A DNA stretch of 64,000 bases, taken from the NCBI GenBank assembly GCA_031459615.1, contig JAVKIE010000001.1, forward strand, positions 234,890 to 298,889, in the 5' to 3' direction. Numbering within the stretch: position 1 is the stretch's first letter; each line of letters starts with the position of its first letter. This stretch comes from Calidihabitans tengchongensis (GTDB taxonomy: Bacteria; Sysuimicrobiota; Sysuimicrobiia; Sysuimicrobiales; Kaftiobacteriaceae). Position numbers and translations under genes: made by a program. The notes under the pieces were generated by a model. The model worked only from the letters and a program-made list of their open reading frames with translations, did not search any database and was not told the origin of the DNA. Positions 55,622 through 64,000 of the stretch are shown here, in pieces.

Positions 55622-57406
55622 TTACCTGACAGCCTCCAGGATTGCACGGCCGACGTCCCCGTCTCCTGACACCGTCACGGTCAAGTGCTCGGTCGCTCGC
55701 GTCATCGCTACGTAGGCCAGCCGACGGCGGCCTGCCGGATCGATCGCCGCCCCAGGGTCGTAGATTTCATTCACGCCACAAAAGAAGACGTGGCTGAACT
55801 CGAGGCCCTTGGCAGCGTGGATGGTGAAGGCCCGGACCTTGTCACTGTGATCGGTGACTTGGTGTTTTGTGTAGCTCTTCCACGCAACCCAGAAGTAGGG
55901 CACACCTCGCCGCTTCGTCTCGTAGTAGAGCGCTCCCTGCCTCCGCGGATTCCCCAGGATGACCGCCATCGCACCCCATGGCACCCCTTGCTCATGGGCG
56001 CGGCAGATCCGATCCACGATCTCCCGGATCTCAGCGCGCGTATCACGGCAACTGACGACTTCGGGCTCGGGGCCCCGACGCGGCGTCGCTTCAGGCGGGA
56101 CGACCATGCCTGGATCGTCGAGCAGTTCATCAAGCTCCTCGGTGCGCGCACCAGCAGCCAGGAAGCGCCAGGCGAACCCCAGGATCTCCTTCGTGTTCCG
56201 GTAGTTGACCTTGAGGATGGTCGTCCGACCACGCGCCGTCAGCCCGGGAGGGTGCCAACGTGCGCTCTTCCGGTAGATGTTCTGCGCACCGTCAAGGGCT
56301 ATGACGAAATGGTCGCGCCCGTCCCGCAGCAGCGACCAGGCGAGATCCAGGCTTAGGCCGTCGAAGTCCTGCCCCTCGTCGACCAGCACCGCATCGTACA
56401 CACGGAGGCCCGGACGCTCCCTTAAGCACGAAATCGCCAGTTCGCGCATCTTAATCCAGTCATCCGGATTCTCCGGGGTAGGCACACGTCGGCCCGCCTG
56501 CTGGATCACTCGAGCGGCGACGCTGTCAATGTGGCGTACCTCTACGTTATCGGGAAGCTGCGTCACCGAGCGCAGCTTCAGCTCGTGTTCCAGGGCCTTC
56601 GCGAGGCAAATGTTGAAGCAGGTCAGCAGAATCCGCCAGGACGGGAATGATTCCGCGAGGAACTTCGCACGGTACATCAACACGAGCGTCTTGCCGCTAC
56701 CGGCGACCCCCCTGATCACGCGGTAGCCGCCATCCAGACGACGGGCCAGCCTCTCCTGCTCGCGATCGAGCACGCGGATGACGTCCTCGGTCTCCGTGCG
56801 CGGTGGGCGGAACACAAGTTGGCCCTCCTCTTCGGGATCGGGTCGGCTGATCACGATCTCAGGGTGGAGCACCGCACGGGCAACGGCCTCCTGCACCACC
56901 CGAGGACGCTCCGCGGACTCCGCGATCGCGTGACGCACGGCCGACGGCAGGTTCTCCCGTTCCAGGTCCTCCTTCGTCAGAATCACGGCCGCCGCCGCAC
57001 GGTTGCCGTAGCGGCGGGTCAGCCACTCGCGGCCCAGGAGGGGCGCGGCAATGGCCACGCCCACCGCCAACCCATCCCCGATCAGCGGCTCCTTTGCAGC
57101 CCGCGCACGGAGCGCCTTGACCTCCGCCCACCGCCGTTCACCGACGAGGGCCGAAACCTCGCCGATGCGGTCCGGCGGCCACCGACCCAAGGCAGCTCGT
57201 AGGCCGCGCTCATCCATGGCATCTAGCACCAAAGCGCCGCAGGAAGGGTCTAGCACCAAGAGGTAGGGAGCCCCCTCGCGCTCCCCCTCCAACCATACGG
57301 TCACATCGTCGGGGAGCGAGTCGCGTAACGCCTGCGCCACGCTCCGGAGCGTGCTCGACAGGTCGTCCCGGGACGCGATGTTCTCGGGGATCAAGAAGGC
57401 GGTCAC
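55622..57406 (-). CDS. UvrD-like helicase with NERD-like N-terminal domain
   Basis: A 594-residue superfamily 1 helicase. The N-terminal ~200 residues contain VWLEGEREGAPYLLVLDPSC and GALVLDA, which resembles a NERD domain but lacks the usual E-x-K pair. Walker A is RGVAGSGKT (about 233-240), motif II is VDEGQDF (about 344), and later motifs are NYRNTKEI, FTIHAAKGLEFSHVFF and YVAMTRATEHL. The GTG at 57406 overlaps the stop of the fused helicase gene by 4 bp (GTGA) after GGAGGGGAGG, so the two proteins are made together and probably work together. Confidence 0.82.
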   Translation of the reverse strand: MTAFLIPENIASRDDLSSTLRSVAQALRDSLPDDVTVWLEGEREGAPYLLVLDPSCGALVLDAMDERGLRAALGRWPPDRIGEVSALVGERRWAEVKALRARAAKEPLIGDGLAVGVAIAAPLLGREWLTRRYGNRAAAAVILTKEDLERENLPSAVRHAIAESAERPRVVQEAVARAVLHPEIVISRPDPEEEGQLVFRPPRTETEDVIRVLDREQERLARRLDGGYRVIRGVAGSGKTLVLMYRAKFLAESFPSWRILLTCFNICLAKALEHELKLRSVTQLPDNVEVRHIDSVAARVIQQAGRRVPTPENPDDWIKMRELAISCLRERPGLRVYDAVLVDEGQDFDGLSLDLAWSLLRDGRDHFVIALDGAQNIYRKSARWHPPGLTARGRTTILKVNYRNTKEILGFAWRFLAAGARTEELDELLDDPGMVVPPEATPRRGPEPEVVSCRDTRAEIREIVDRICRAHEQGVPWGAMAVILGNPRRQGALYYETKRRGVPYFWVAWKSYTKHQVTDHSDKVRAFTIHAAKGLEFSHVFFCGVNEIYDPGAAIDPAGRRRLAYVAMTRATEHLTVTVSGDGDVGRAILEAVR

Positions 57407-60400
57407 ACGTGCTTCCTCCCCTCCTTCGTGATCCGGATCGTCTCGTAGTCGCGCCCCTCGTAGGTGAGCGTCGAGATCTCGGCCCACCCCTTCCGCACGA
57501 GCTCGTCCAGCGCACCGCGGGCCTTTGCCTCGCCCAGGAAACGCAACCTCCCGAACCAGAACGACGCGCGGAGACGCTCGCTCAGCTGAGGGGACCGTTC
57601 GCTTCCGACGAGCGATCGAACCAGGTTGTTGAGCGAGTAGCGGTGTTCACCGAGGTGGGAAAGCATGGCGAGGCAGGTCGTCTCGGCGGGTACCGAGTCC
57701 TCCAGATCAGCCCTCGTGAGCGCCACCTCCCGCCATGGCTGCGGGAGGCCCGGGTCGCACACGTCGCATGCTCCGCACGAGGCGGGGGGCGATCCTCCCA
57801 GGTACCGGAGCATCCACGCCCTGCGGCACTTCTGATCGTTCGACCGGAACTCCTTTGCCTTTCTCGAGAGCTTGCGGACCGCTTCCTTCCGCTTCCGGCA
57901 CCGACGTTCGATCGCGGGCCAATGGGGTTCCGATCCCTCTCGCCGTCGGAGATGCCATGCGCTCTTCCAGCTCGTGAACGAGAGGACGTCGCGCCGGCTC
58001 AACTCCAGGAGCGACTCCTCGAGTTCCTCGGGCGGGAGTCCCAGCTCGTGGCTCCAACGCGGAGCCGAGTAGTCGAAGCCGAGACGATCAGCGACCGCGA
58101 TGAGCCGAGCCCCTCTGGCCGCCAGCTGCCGACCGTCGTCCCCCAACTCGTCCAACCGCGCCCCGGCATCCTGCGGCACCCACACGCGTCCCTCCCAAGC
58201 CACGTCCTCCAACCGCTCGAGACAGCCGTCTTCGGTCAGGTACCGTATCGCGAGACTGAGCGCCACGTCGCCCCCATCGGGCCCGAGCCCGAGCTCCCCC
58301 GCGAGCTCGTCGGGCACCAAGTAGGCCTCGCCAGCCGCGGTCTTGTCCCACACCGCCTTGACGATCTCGAGATCCGGCGCCGCCGAGCGAACGAAGTACC
58401 CGTGGACCTGGCAATCGCTTGGCATCCGGAGGAGCACGCAGGTCCCCACCCGCGGTTCCCTTCCCTCGATCGCCCCGCGGGCGGCTCGCCCCGTCTCTTG
58501 GATGTAGTCTTCGATGGACGCCGGCATCTCCAGGTGAACGATTAACTCCACGTCCTGCTTGTCGATGCCGAGTCCGAACGCCTTGGTCGCTACAACGACG
58601 TTGATCTCCCCATCTCGGAACGCTTCCTCCACGTGGAGACGTTCGGCGCTCTCCATCCCGCCGTGGTAGGCGCGCGCGAGGTGGTTCGCCGCTCGCAGCA
58701 GGTCCGCCAACCGCACCGCGTCCGCGCGGGTGGGCACGTACACGATCGCGGGCTTGCCACGGAAGGCTTCCACGATCCGCACGACCTGAACGTCCCGATC
58801 CTCGTGGTCCTCGCAATCCTCGACGTAGTAACGGAGCTCGGGGCGGTCTGGCATCCGGACCACCCGACCTCCCTGCAGCCGCAGTCCAAGCAGCTCGACG
58901 ATCTCGTCCGCAACGGCAGGGGTGGCGGTCGCCGTCACCGCGAGGATCGGGGGCCGCGCTCCCTGACGCTCCGCGATCTCCGCGATGGCTTCGCTGATCG
59001 CTGCGTATTCTGGCCGGAAGGAATGGCCCCACTGCGAGACGCAGTGCGCCTCGTCCACCGCAACCCGATCGACCCGGATCTTCCTGAGGGCCGTTCGGAA
59101 CCGCTTGGACCACAGCCGTTCGGGGCTCACGTAGAGAAGCTTGTACGCACCCCCCATCGCCCGATCGAGCACCTCTTCCTGTTCTCCCTGCGACATCCCC
59201 GAGTACAGGGCCGCGACCTTGGTGAGCCTCCGGCCTCGCAGCGCCTCCAGCTGGTCACGCATGAGGGCGATGAGCGGGGAGATCACCAGCGTCAGCCCTT
59301 CGCCGAGGAGCGCGGGGATCTGGTACGTTACCGACTTCCCCGAGCCGGTCGGTAGGACCGCGAGCACGTCCTCGCCGCGGAGGAACCTCGTCATGATCTC
59401 GAGTTGTCCCGGTCTCCAGCTCGGGAACCCGAAGCGCTCCCTCACCCCCTCGAGACGGGCCCTGATCTGGGCCTCGTCGCGACACTCTTCGGAGGAGAGG
59501 ATCTCCAGGTCGCCCCATGGGTCCGCGGTCGGCAGCGAACGGATCCGCTCCCACAAGGCCTCGTCCAGATCGATCTTGAGATGGGCGGCGATCGCGCGGT
59601 ATCCCTCGTCCCTGCTCTCCGGCCGGAGGATGCGCGGCGGTCCGGGGAGGCTCTTCAGGAAGACCTCCCGGTACGAGACGGCCTTCCGGAGGCGCTTATC
59701 CAGCACCACCGCGACGCCGATGTCGTCCTCAGAGCGGATCAGCCGTCCGATTCCCTGCACGAAGCGGAGGACGGCTTGCGGTAGCGCGTACTGCGCGAAC
59801 GGGTCTCTGCCCTTCAGGATGAGCGCGTCCATCCGAGCCGAGACGATGGGGTCATCGGGCGGATCGAACGGGAGCTTCTCTAACACCAGGAGACTCAGGG
59901 CCTCCCCGGGGATGTCGACCCCTTCCCAGAAGCTCCGTGTCGCGAGCAGGCTCGTCGCGGTCTCGTTGCGCATCCGGTCCATCAAGGCGGGCGCCGGCCC
60001 CTCCCCTTGGGCAAGGAGCGGGATCTGCTGCTTCTCGAGCAGCGGTCGCGCGTGACGTTTCGCTTCTTCGAGACGCTCCTTCGAGGTGAACAGCACCAGC
60101 GCCCTGCCCCGGGTGAGCGTCAGAAGTCGTGCGATCTCGCCTGCGGCCTCCTGCATGAACTCGAGGAGGAGATCCCCTCGCGGCATGGGGAGGTGGTCCG
60201 GGACCACGAGCAACTCGTGCTCGGAGAGCTTGGTGAACGGTGAGGGCAGCGCCCGCGCCCTCGCGGCCTCCAGTCCCAGCCGGTCCTGGAGGTGACCGAA
60301 GTCGCCCGCCACGCGGAGCGTCGCCGAAGTGAGCACGACCGCATGGAGCTCGGTCCACAGCTCGCACAGCTGCGGAGCGACCGAGAGGGGAATCTGCCGC

Positions 60401-62697
60401 AAGCCCCACGACCAACGACCCTCGTTATCGATGGCGAGGTCCGCCACGTAGATCCAACTCGCCTCGTCCGGGCACCAGGGGATGCGCCCGATCAGCTCGC
60501 CGGCCTCACGGCAGTTCCGGGCCAACCGCGCGATCTCGGCCTCCAGGCGCTCCCTCCGGTACGGGTGGCGGAGGGCTTCGGACACGGGGAGGGCGGCCGT
60601 CGCTGTCCGCAGCCGCGTGAGCGCGTCACGCAGCCGCGCGCCGGCTTGCAGCACCGCCTGGTACTCGGGACGCCTCGTGTCGGTCCCGCGCCGCAGCCGG
60701 TACGAAGCGCCGAACCGCTCGACCTGATGACGCCGGGCGCCCGCCCGGTCGCGCACGTAGTCGACGAGGGCCGCCCCGAACGAACGCAGGGCCTCACGGC
60801 ATTCACCGACGGCTTGGACGACGGTCCGGACGTGCTCGCTCCTCCGAGACGCTCCCGTCGCTCGGACATACCGGCGGACCAGCCCCTGCCGACGGACCGG
60901 GTCATGGATCGCATCCAGGACGTGCGCGACCCACGGTGCGGTGACCTCTTCCGTCAGGGCAGAGGTGGCCGCCTCCTCGAAGTTGTGCGCTTCGTCCAGG
61001 ATGAGCTCGGTTGCGATCTCAGACCAACTCTCCTGGTGCGAAACGAGGACGGCGTGGTTCAGGACCGCGACGTGCGCGGCGTCCAGATGCTCGAGGGCGC
61101 GCCGGTAGAAGCAGCGATGCTCCAGCGGGGTCCGGGCGACGCCCGGTGGCTCCTCCACGCGCAGCGCCCAACGCAGGCGAGCCATGGGGGTCCGCTGCTC
61201 GATGTACCAGGTGGGCAGGTCGTCCCACTCGCCGGTAGGGGTTTGCCCGGCCCAGCCGGAGATGACGGCGAGCGCCAGGGCCTCCGCTTGGTCTTCGGGG
61301 CCTTCCTCCAAGGCCGCGGCGAGTCGCTCAAGGTCGAGGTAGTTCTCCCGGCCCTTGAGGAGAACGGTCCGGACCGGCCCCATCGCTTCGTCGAGTTCCC
61401 GCAGGGTCTGGAGGACCTGGTTCTGCAGGACCTTGGAGAACGTCGCGACCACGACCGGGCGGCCCGAAGCCCTCGCATAGGCGATCGCCGGCACGAGGTA
61501 GGCGAGGGTCTTCCCCGTGCCGGTCGGAGCTTCGATCATCAGGCGCCTGCCCCCGGCCAACGCCTCGGAGACCTCACGGGCCATCTCGACCTGCTGGGGT
61601 CTCGACCTCCGCGAACCCCCCATCAAAACCCCGCCGGGTTCCAGCGGGGCGATGGCCGCAGCCGGGTCGAAGGTCCCCGTGGGCGGTGGCGCCGGTTGCA
61701 CGAGCGGTGTGGGCACCACCTCAGTCAGGTCCGGCTGTTCCGCCGGAGGGATGAATGCCGCCCAGGGATGCCCGCCGACGTGGAGGAGCCAGCGCTGGAG
61801 AGCGCGCTGGGGGCGGTCACGACTGAGTTCCCTGATGAGGGCCTGGAGCACGCGGACGGTGAGGCGGGCGTCATTGAGGCCACGATGGCGCGGGGACCCC
61901 GCCTCGATTCCGAAATGTCGAGCCAGGCTACCGAGGGTCCGGTCCTCCGGCGGCATGCTTCCATCCACGTTCGGCCCGGCGGCTGCTGCCGCCCTGGGGA
62001 ACACGACGTGGGCGAGCTCGAGGGTGTCGAGGAGTTCGCCCGGGAGAGGTCGCAGATCCATACGCGCGAGGCTCGCGAAGAGGAGCGGGAAATCGTATTC
62101 CGCGCCGTTGTGCGCGATCAGCGGGAGCGATCCGACAAAGTCGGCGAACCGGCTCAGCACCGTCCGCGCATCCTCCGCTGTTTCGAGATCCTCGTCGGTG
62201 ATGCCGGTCAGGGCGACCACTTCAGGGGTGAGTGGACGCGTGGCTCGGATGAGGGACTGGAACTCACCGATGATCTCGCCGTCCGCCACCAGGCAGGCAC
62301 CGATCTCGATGATCTCGTGGTCCTTCACGTTGGCGCGATCGGCGTTGGCCTCGAGGTCGATGACGACGTATCGGCGAGCCAGTTCGGAACCGACCGCTGG
62401 GGGCGGGCCGTGCTGCTCCTCATCGTCGGCATCCTCCTTATCCGTTCCTTCGTTCGCCATCAACGACCGCAGGGCGAAACAGCCGTCGCGCAAGACCGAG
62501 ACGGATCGGTTACGGCGCAGCTCTCCCTCGAGCCACCGGAGGCCGCGAGCAGCCAGATTGGATTCGACCCGGGCCAAGCGACTGAGCAGGATCTCGGCGG
62601 TACCGGGATCTTCGCCGAGGATCTTTTGCAGCGCTCGCTCGATCCGCTCTTTGTCCGCCGTCGTCAAGTTATATTGCGGGCCGTTCCGTTTTGGCAC
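57403..62697 (-). CDS. DnaQ-type exonuclease, DinG-like helicase and RecQ helicase fused in one protein
   Basis: A 1764-residue protein with no frame break. After a ~100-residue helical start comes a DEDDh 3'-5' exonuclease: VIDLEAN (about 113), AHNGAEYDFPLL and HRGLNDARLT. A DinG/XPD-like helicase follows: APTGTGKT (about 390), LILDEAHNFEEAA, ATRSFWEGVDIPGEAL and FVQGIGRLIRS. It keeps only one Cys where DinG has four for its iron-sulfur cluster. The C-terminal third is RecQ: LPTGSGKSV (about 1118), AVDEAHCVSQWGH, QETGRAAR and zinc cysteines ending CGACDVC; no HRDC domain. The GTG start has a weak ribosome binding site. Function is unknown; DNA defence or repair is likely. Confidence 0.9.
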   Translation of the reverse strand: MPKRNGPQYNLTTADKERIERALQKILGEDPGTAEILLSRLARVESNLAARGLRWLEGELRRNRSVSVLRDGCFALRSLMANEGTDKEDADDEEQHGPPPAVGSELARRYVVIDLEANADRANVKDHEIIEIGACLVADGEIIGEFQSLIRATRPLTPEVVALTGITDEDLETAEDARTVLSRFADFVGSLPLIAHNGAEYDFPLLFASLARMDLRPLPGELLDTLELAHVVFPRAAAAAGPNVDGSMPPEDRTLGSLARHFGIEAGSPRHRGLNDARLTVRVLQALIRELSRDRPQRALQRWLLHVGGHPWAAFIPPAEQPDLTEVVPTPLVQPAPPPTGTFDPAAAIAPLEPGGVLMGGSRRSRPQQVEMAREVSEALAGGRRLMIEAPTGTGKTLAYLVPAIAYARASGRPVVVATFSKVLQNQVLQTLRELDEAMGPVRTVLLKGRENYLDLERLAAALEEGPEDQAEALALAVISGWAGQTPTGEWDDLPTWYIEQRTPMARLRWALRVEEPPGVARTPLEHRCFYRRALEHLDAAHVAVLNHAVLVSHQESWSEIATELILDEAHNFEEAATSALTEEVTAPWVAHVLDAIHDPVRRQGLVRRYVRATGASRRSEHVRTVVQAVGECREALRSFGAALVDYVRDRAGARRHQVERFGASYRLRRGTDTRRPEYQAVLQAGARLRDALTRLRTATAALPVSEALRHPYRRERLEAEIARLARNCREAGELIGRIPWCPDEASWIYVADLAIDNEGRWSWGLRQIPLSVAPQLCELWTELHAVVLTSATLRVAGDFGHLQDRLGLEAARARALPSPFTKLSEHELLVVPDHLPMPRGDLLLEFMQEAAGEIARLLTLTRGRALVLFTSKERLEEAKRHARPLLEKQQIPLLAQGEGPAPALMDRMRNETATSLLATRSFWEGVDIPGEALSLLVLEKLPFDPPDDPIVSARMDALILKGRDPFAQYALPQAVLRFVQGIGRLIRSEDDIGVAVVLDKRLRKAVSYREVFLKSLPGPPRILRPESRDEGYRAIAAHLKIDLDEALWERIRSLPTADPWGDLEILSSEECRDEAQIRARLEGVRERFGFPSWRPGQLEIMTRFLRGEDVLAVLPTGSGKSVTYQIPALLGEGLTLVISPLIALMRDQLEALRGRRLTKVAALYSGMSQGEQEEVLDRAMGGAYKLLYVSPERLWSKRFRTALRKIRVDRVAVDEAHCVSQWGHSFRPEYAAISEAIAEIAERQGARPPILAVTATATPAVADEIVELLGLRLQGGRVVRMPDRPELRYYVEDCEDHEDRDVQVVRIVEAFRGKPAIVYVPTRADAVRLADLLRAANHLARAYHGGMESAERLHVEEAFRDGEINVVVATKAFGLGIDKQDVELIVHLEMPASIEDYIQETGRAARGAIEGREPRVGTCVLLRMPSDCQVHGYFVRSAAPDLEIVKAVWDKTAAGEAYLVPDELAGELGLGPDGGDVALSLAIRYLTEDGCLERLEDVAWEGRVWVPQDAGARLDELGDDGRQLAARGARLIAVADRLGFDYSAPRWSHELGLPPEELEESLLELSRRDVLSFTSWKSAWHLRRREGSEPHWPAIERRCRKRKEAVRKLSRKAKEFRSNDQKCRRAWMLRYLGGSPPASCGACDVCDPGLPQPWREVALTRADLEDSVPAETTCLAMLSHLGEHRYSLNNLVRSLVGSERSPQLSERLRASFWFGRLRFLGEAKARGALDELVRKGWAEISTLTYEGRDYETIRITKEGRKHV

Positions 62698-62967
62698 GCC
62701 GAACCCACCGCCTTGGCTATCCCTCGAGTATTGTTACGCAGGACATGATTGTCGCCAGCGAAGAATAGATCGCGGTCAAGTGCGCATCCCTCCAATAACA
62801 TCCCCAGCTTCTCGCTCGAGCGACATGCTTGGTGTACCGGACGATCTTCGGGATACCCACCACCTCCGCTACCCAGCGGGGATCGTTCTGATTCTGGAGG
62901 GCGGGGGAATCGGTCGGCGGCAACCCGAGTATTTCGAATCCGCTGGCCTCACAGGTGATCCGGCATG
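62698..62967 (-). other. Degenerate region, possible gene fragment
   Basis: No intact gene is seen. One minus-strand frame reads coding-like for about 75 codons (LQNQNDPRWVAEVVGIPKI, then VRYTKHVARARSWGCYWRD) and stops at 62717, but it has no start and matches nothing I recognise. It separates the helicase operon from the csb1-like fragment, so a deletion or insertion junction is likely. Confidence 0.35.
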
Positions 62968-63171
62968 TACACTGTCGAGCAGGACGCAGCGAACGGGTCC
63001 CTCTCGACCCGGAACGCGCCTTTGCTCGATGGCGTAAACCGCACCTGCAAAGGTCGGCGGGAACACCTTGTCGCCAGGTCCGCCCGCGGGCTGAAGGCGT
63101 CTGCGGCACCGAAATGCCGCCCCAGTACCACTCACTGCGCGCTGCAGACTCCCGATGTCCAGAGGCTCCAT
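62968..63171 (-). pseudogene. 5' fragment of a csb1/cas7-like gene (CRISPR type I-G, former I-U)
   Basis: An ATG at 63171 after GGGGGAGGTC opens 68 codons. They read SGTGAAFRCRRRLQPAGGPG, DKVFPPTFAG, YAIEQRR and CVLLDSV. This pattern is what I recall for the N-terminus of the Csb1 (GSU0053) Cas7 family, where CVLLDSVQSQANR would follow. Homology ends right after LLDSV, and the frame runs to a stop at 62869 without family features. About three quarters of the gene is thus lost. The match is from memory, so a profile search is needed. Confidence 0.6.
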
Positions 63172-63369
63172 GACCTCCCCCGATCTTCCTGGGCAGGATT
63201 CGTACGGTGCTCACCCCGCCCTGCGGATGTTGCCAGGGGATTCGCTGGCTCATTGGTAGACTCCTGCTCAACAGGTACGGGTCTGCGGGTGTGCGCTGCG
63301 GGAGGACGGCCGGGCGTCGGGCCAGATTCGGTGGCGGTCTTGGGGGGCATGCAAGCAGACAAGACGAGG
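63172..63369. other. Non-coding stretch between the csb1-like fragment and the uracil-DNA glycosylase
   Basis: About 200 bp with no recognised gene. Short minus-strand frames (MSQRIPWQHPQGG, MPPKTATESGPTP) have no family match. It could hold the old cas operon promoter. Confidence 0.3.
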
Positions 63370-63981
63370 TCAGCGGCGGGGACGGGTGGGAAGGCCGGAG
63401 ACGAGCTGGCGCACACGCAGGAACTCCCGGCGCAGCAGGGCCTTCCACCGCTGCCCGTAGCGGGCCATGGCGGGGTGGTACAGGGGGAGGATGACCCGGT
63501 CGCCGGCGCGCAGGGGGCGGCCGTGGACGTCGGCCAGGCGGCGGCCGGGCAGGAAGGAGTCCAGGGCCACCTGGCCGAGGGTGACCACGATTGCGGGGCG
63601 GATGATTCGCACCTGCTCGTCCAGCCACGGCCGGCAGGCGGCAATCTCCTCCGACGTAGGGGCGCGGTTGCGTCCCGGGGGCGGCCCGACGTAGGGGCGG
63701 GACTTGACCACGTTGGTGATGTACACCTGCGAGCGGTCCAGGCCCGCCGCTGAAAGCAGCGTGTCCAGGAACTTCCCGGCCGCCCCGACAAACGGGCGGC
63801 CCTGGAGGTCCTCCTGGCGGCCGGGGGCCTCGCCGACCAGCATGATCCGAGAGGTTGCGGGTCCTTCGCCGGGGACGGCCTGGGTGCGGGTGCGGTACAG
63901 GGGACAGCGCCGGCACTGGCGGATCTGCGCATGCAGGGCCTGCAGGGCGGCCTCGCGGGCGGAGGGGTGCTTTCGGGTCAC
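63370..63981 (-). CDS. Uracil-DNA glycosylase, family 4
   Basis: Removes uracil from DNA. The 203-residue product has motif A GEAPGRQEDLQGRPFVGAAG, the iron-sulfur cysteines in CRRCPLYRTR and later Cys residues, and motif B-like YHPAMARY. Family 4 enzymes are typical of thermophiles and some mesophiles. The GTG at 63981 starts the conserved HAQIRQCRRC region. It lies beyond the accessory island and points toward it. Confidence 0.93.
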   Translation of the reverse strand: MTRKHPSAREAALQALHAQIRQCRRCPLYRTRTQAVPGEGPATSRIMLVGEAPGRQEDLQGRPFVGAAGKFLDTLLSAAGLDRSQVYITNVVKSRPYVGPPPGRNRAPTSEEIAACRPWLDEQVRIIRPAIVVTLGQVALDSFLPGRRLADVHGRPLRAGDRVILPLYHPAMARYGQRWKALLRREFLRVRQLVSGLPTRPRR

Positions 63982-64000
63982 GGTTACTCCCCCCTCACCC

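Noticed and set aside
57409..62748. Very long + strand ORFs (378 and 818 codons) opposite the fused helicase gene
   Set aside because: Antisense shadows without domains; the minus strand has continuous exonuclease, DinG and RecQ motifs.
62717..63916. 399-codon minus-strand ORF across the island edge
   Set aside because: It runs through the csb1-like start and udg in the wrong frame; only its last ~75 codons look possibly coding, so it is not one gene.

Overview
The window is about 68-70% GC and densely packed, with long runs of overlapping start/stop codons (ATGA, GTGA), frequent GTG starts and GGAGG-type ribosome binding sites. Gene content suggests a deep-branching, Gram-positive-like bacterium, perhaps thermophilic. 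The markers are RNase Y with a YmdB-like phosphatase, a Bacillus-type LexA box, a mutS-mutL-miaA-hflX cluster, family-4 uracil-DNA glycosylase and the cinA-thpR-recA order. No rRNA or ribosomal protein gene is present, so the phylum is inference only.

Layout. 1-8.3 kb (+ strand): end of fabF, rnc, a HIT protein, a CBS-GGDEF protein, a DinB-fold protein, a small KOW-like ORF, a HAD phosphatase, glycerol-3-phosphate dehydrogenase, and lexA behind an SOS-box promoter. 8.3-16.2 kb (-): mutS-mutL-miaA-aminotransferase-hflX. 16.3-18.4 kb (+): a membrane diguanylate cyclase, a tiny membrane protein, and a small protein paralogous to the C-terminus of the CBS-GGDEF protein. 18.4-26.9 kb (-): RNase Y, YmdB-like phosphatase, PHP protein, zinc-ribbon membrane protein, selA, selB, sfsA, tRNA-Sec(UCA) and pyrophosphatase. 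26.9-40.1 kb (-): psuK-psuG-rodZ-cinA-thpR, then an SOS-controlled repair operon recA-recX-(UvrD helicase fused to a RecB-like nuclease)-sbcD-YhaN/SbcC. 40.3-45.3 kb (+): a BMP-type nucleoside ABC importer, divergent from the pseudouridine genes. 45.3-48.4 kb (-): uppP and ftsK. 48.4-53 kb: an XRE regulator behind four TCGCGCGA palindromes, and an amidohydrolase plus taurine/nitrate-type ABC importer. 53.2-54.5 kb: rmuC.

54.6-63.2 kb is an accessory island. It holds an orphan seven-repeat CRISPR array, a decayed IS481-type transposase, a two-gene helicase operon, and a 5' fragment of a gene resembling type I-G (I-U) csb1/cas7. The operon encodes a 1764-residue DnaQ exonuclease-DinG-RecQ fusion and a UvrD-like helicase with a NERD-like N-terminus. 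It is the best candidate here for an undescribed system, probably genome defence or replication/repair of foreign DNA. A family-4 uracil-DNA glycosylase ends the window.

Two runs of N (32147-32238 and 37536-37633) are flanked by duplicated sequence. Removing 227 bp at each site restores one intact reading frame, so the UvrD-nuclease gene and rodZ are almost certainly unbroken in the organism.
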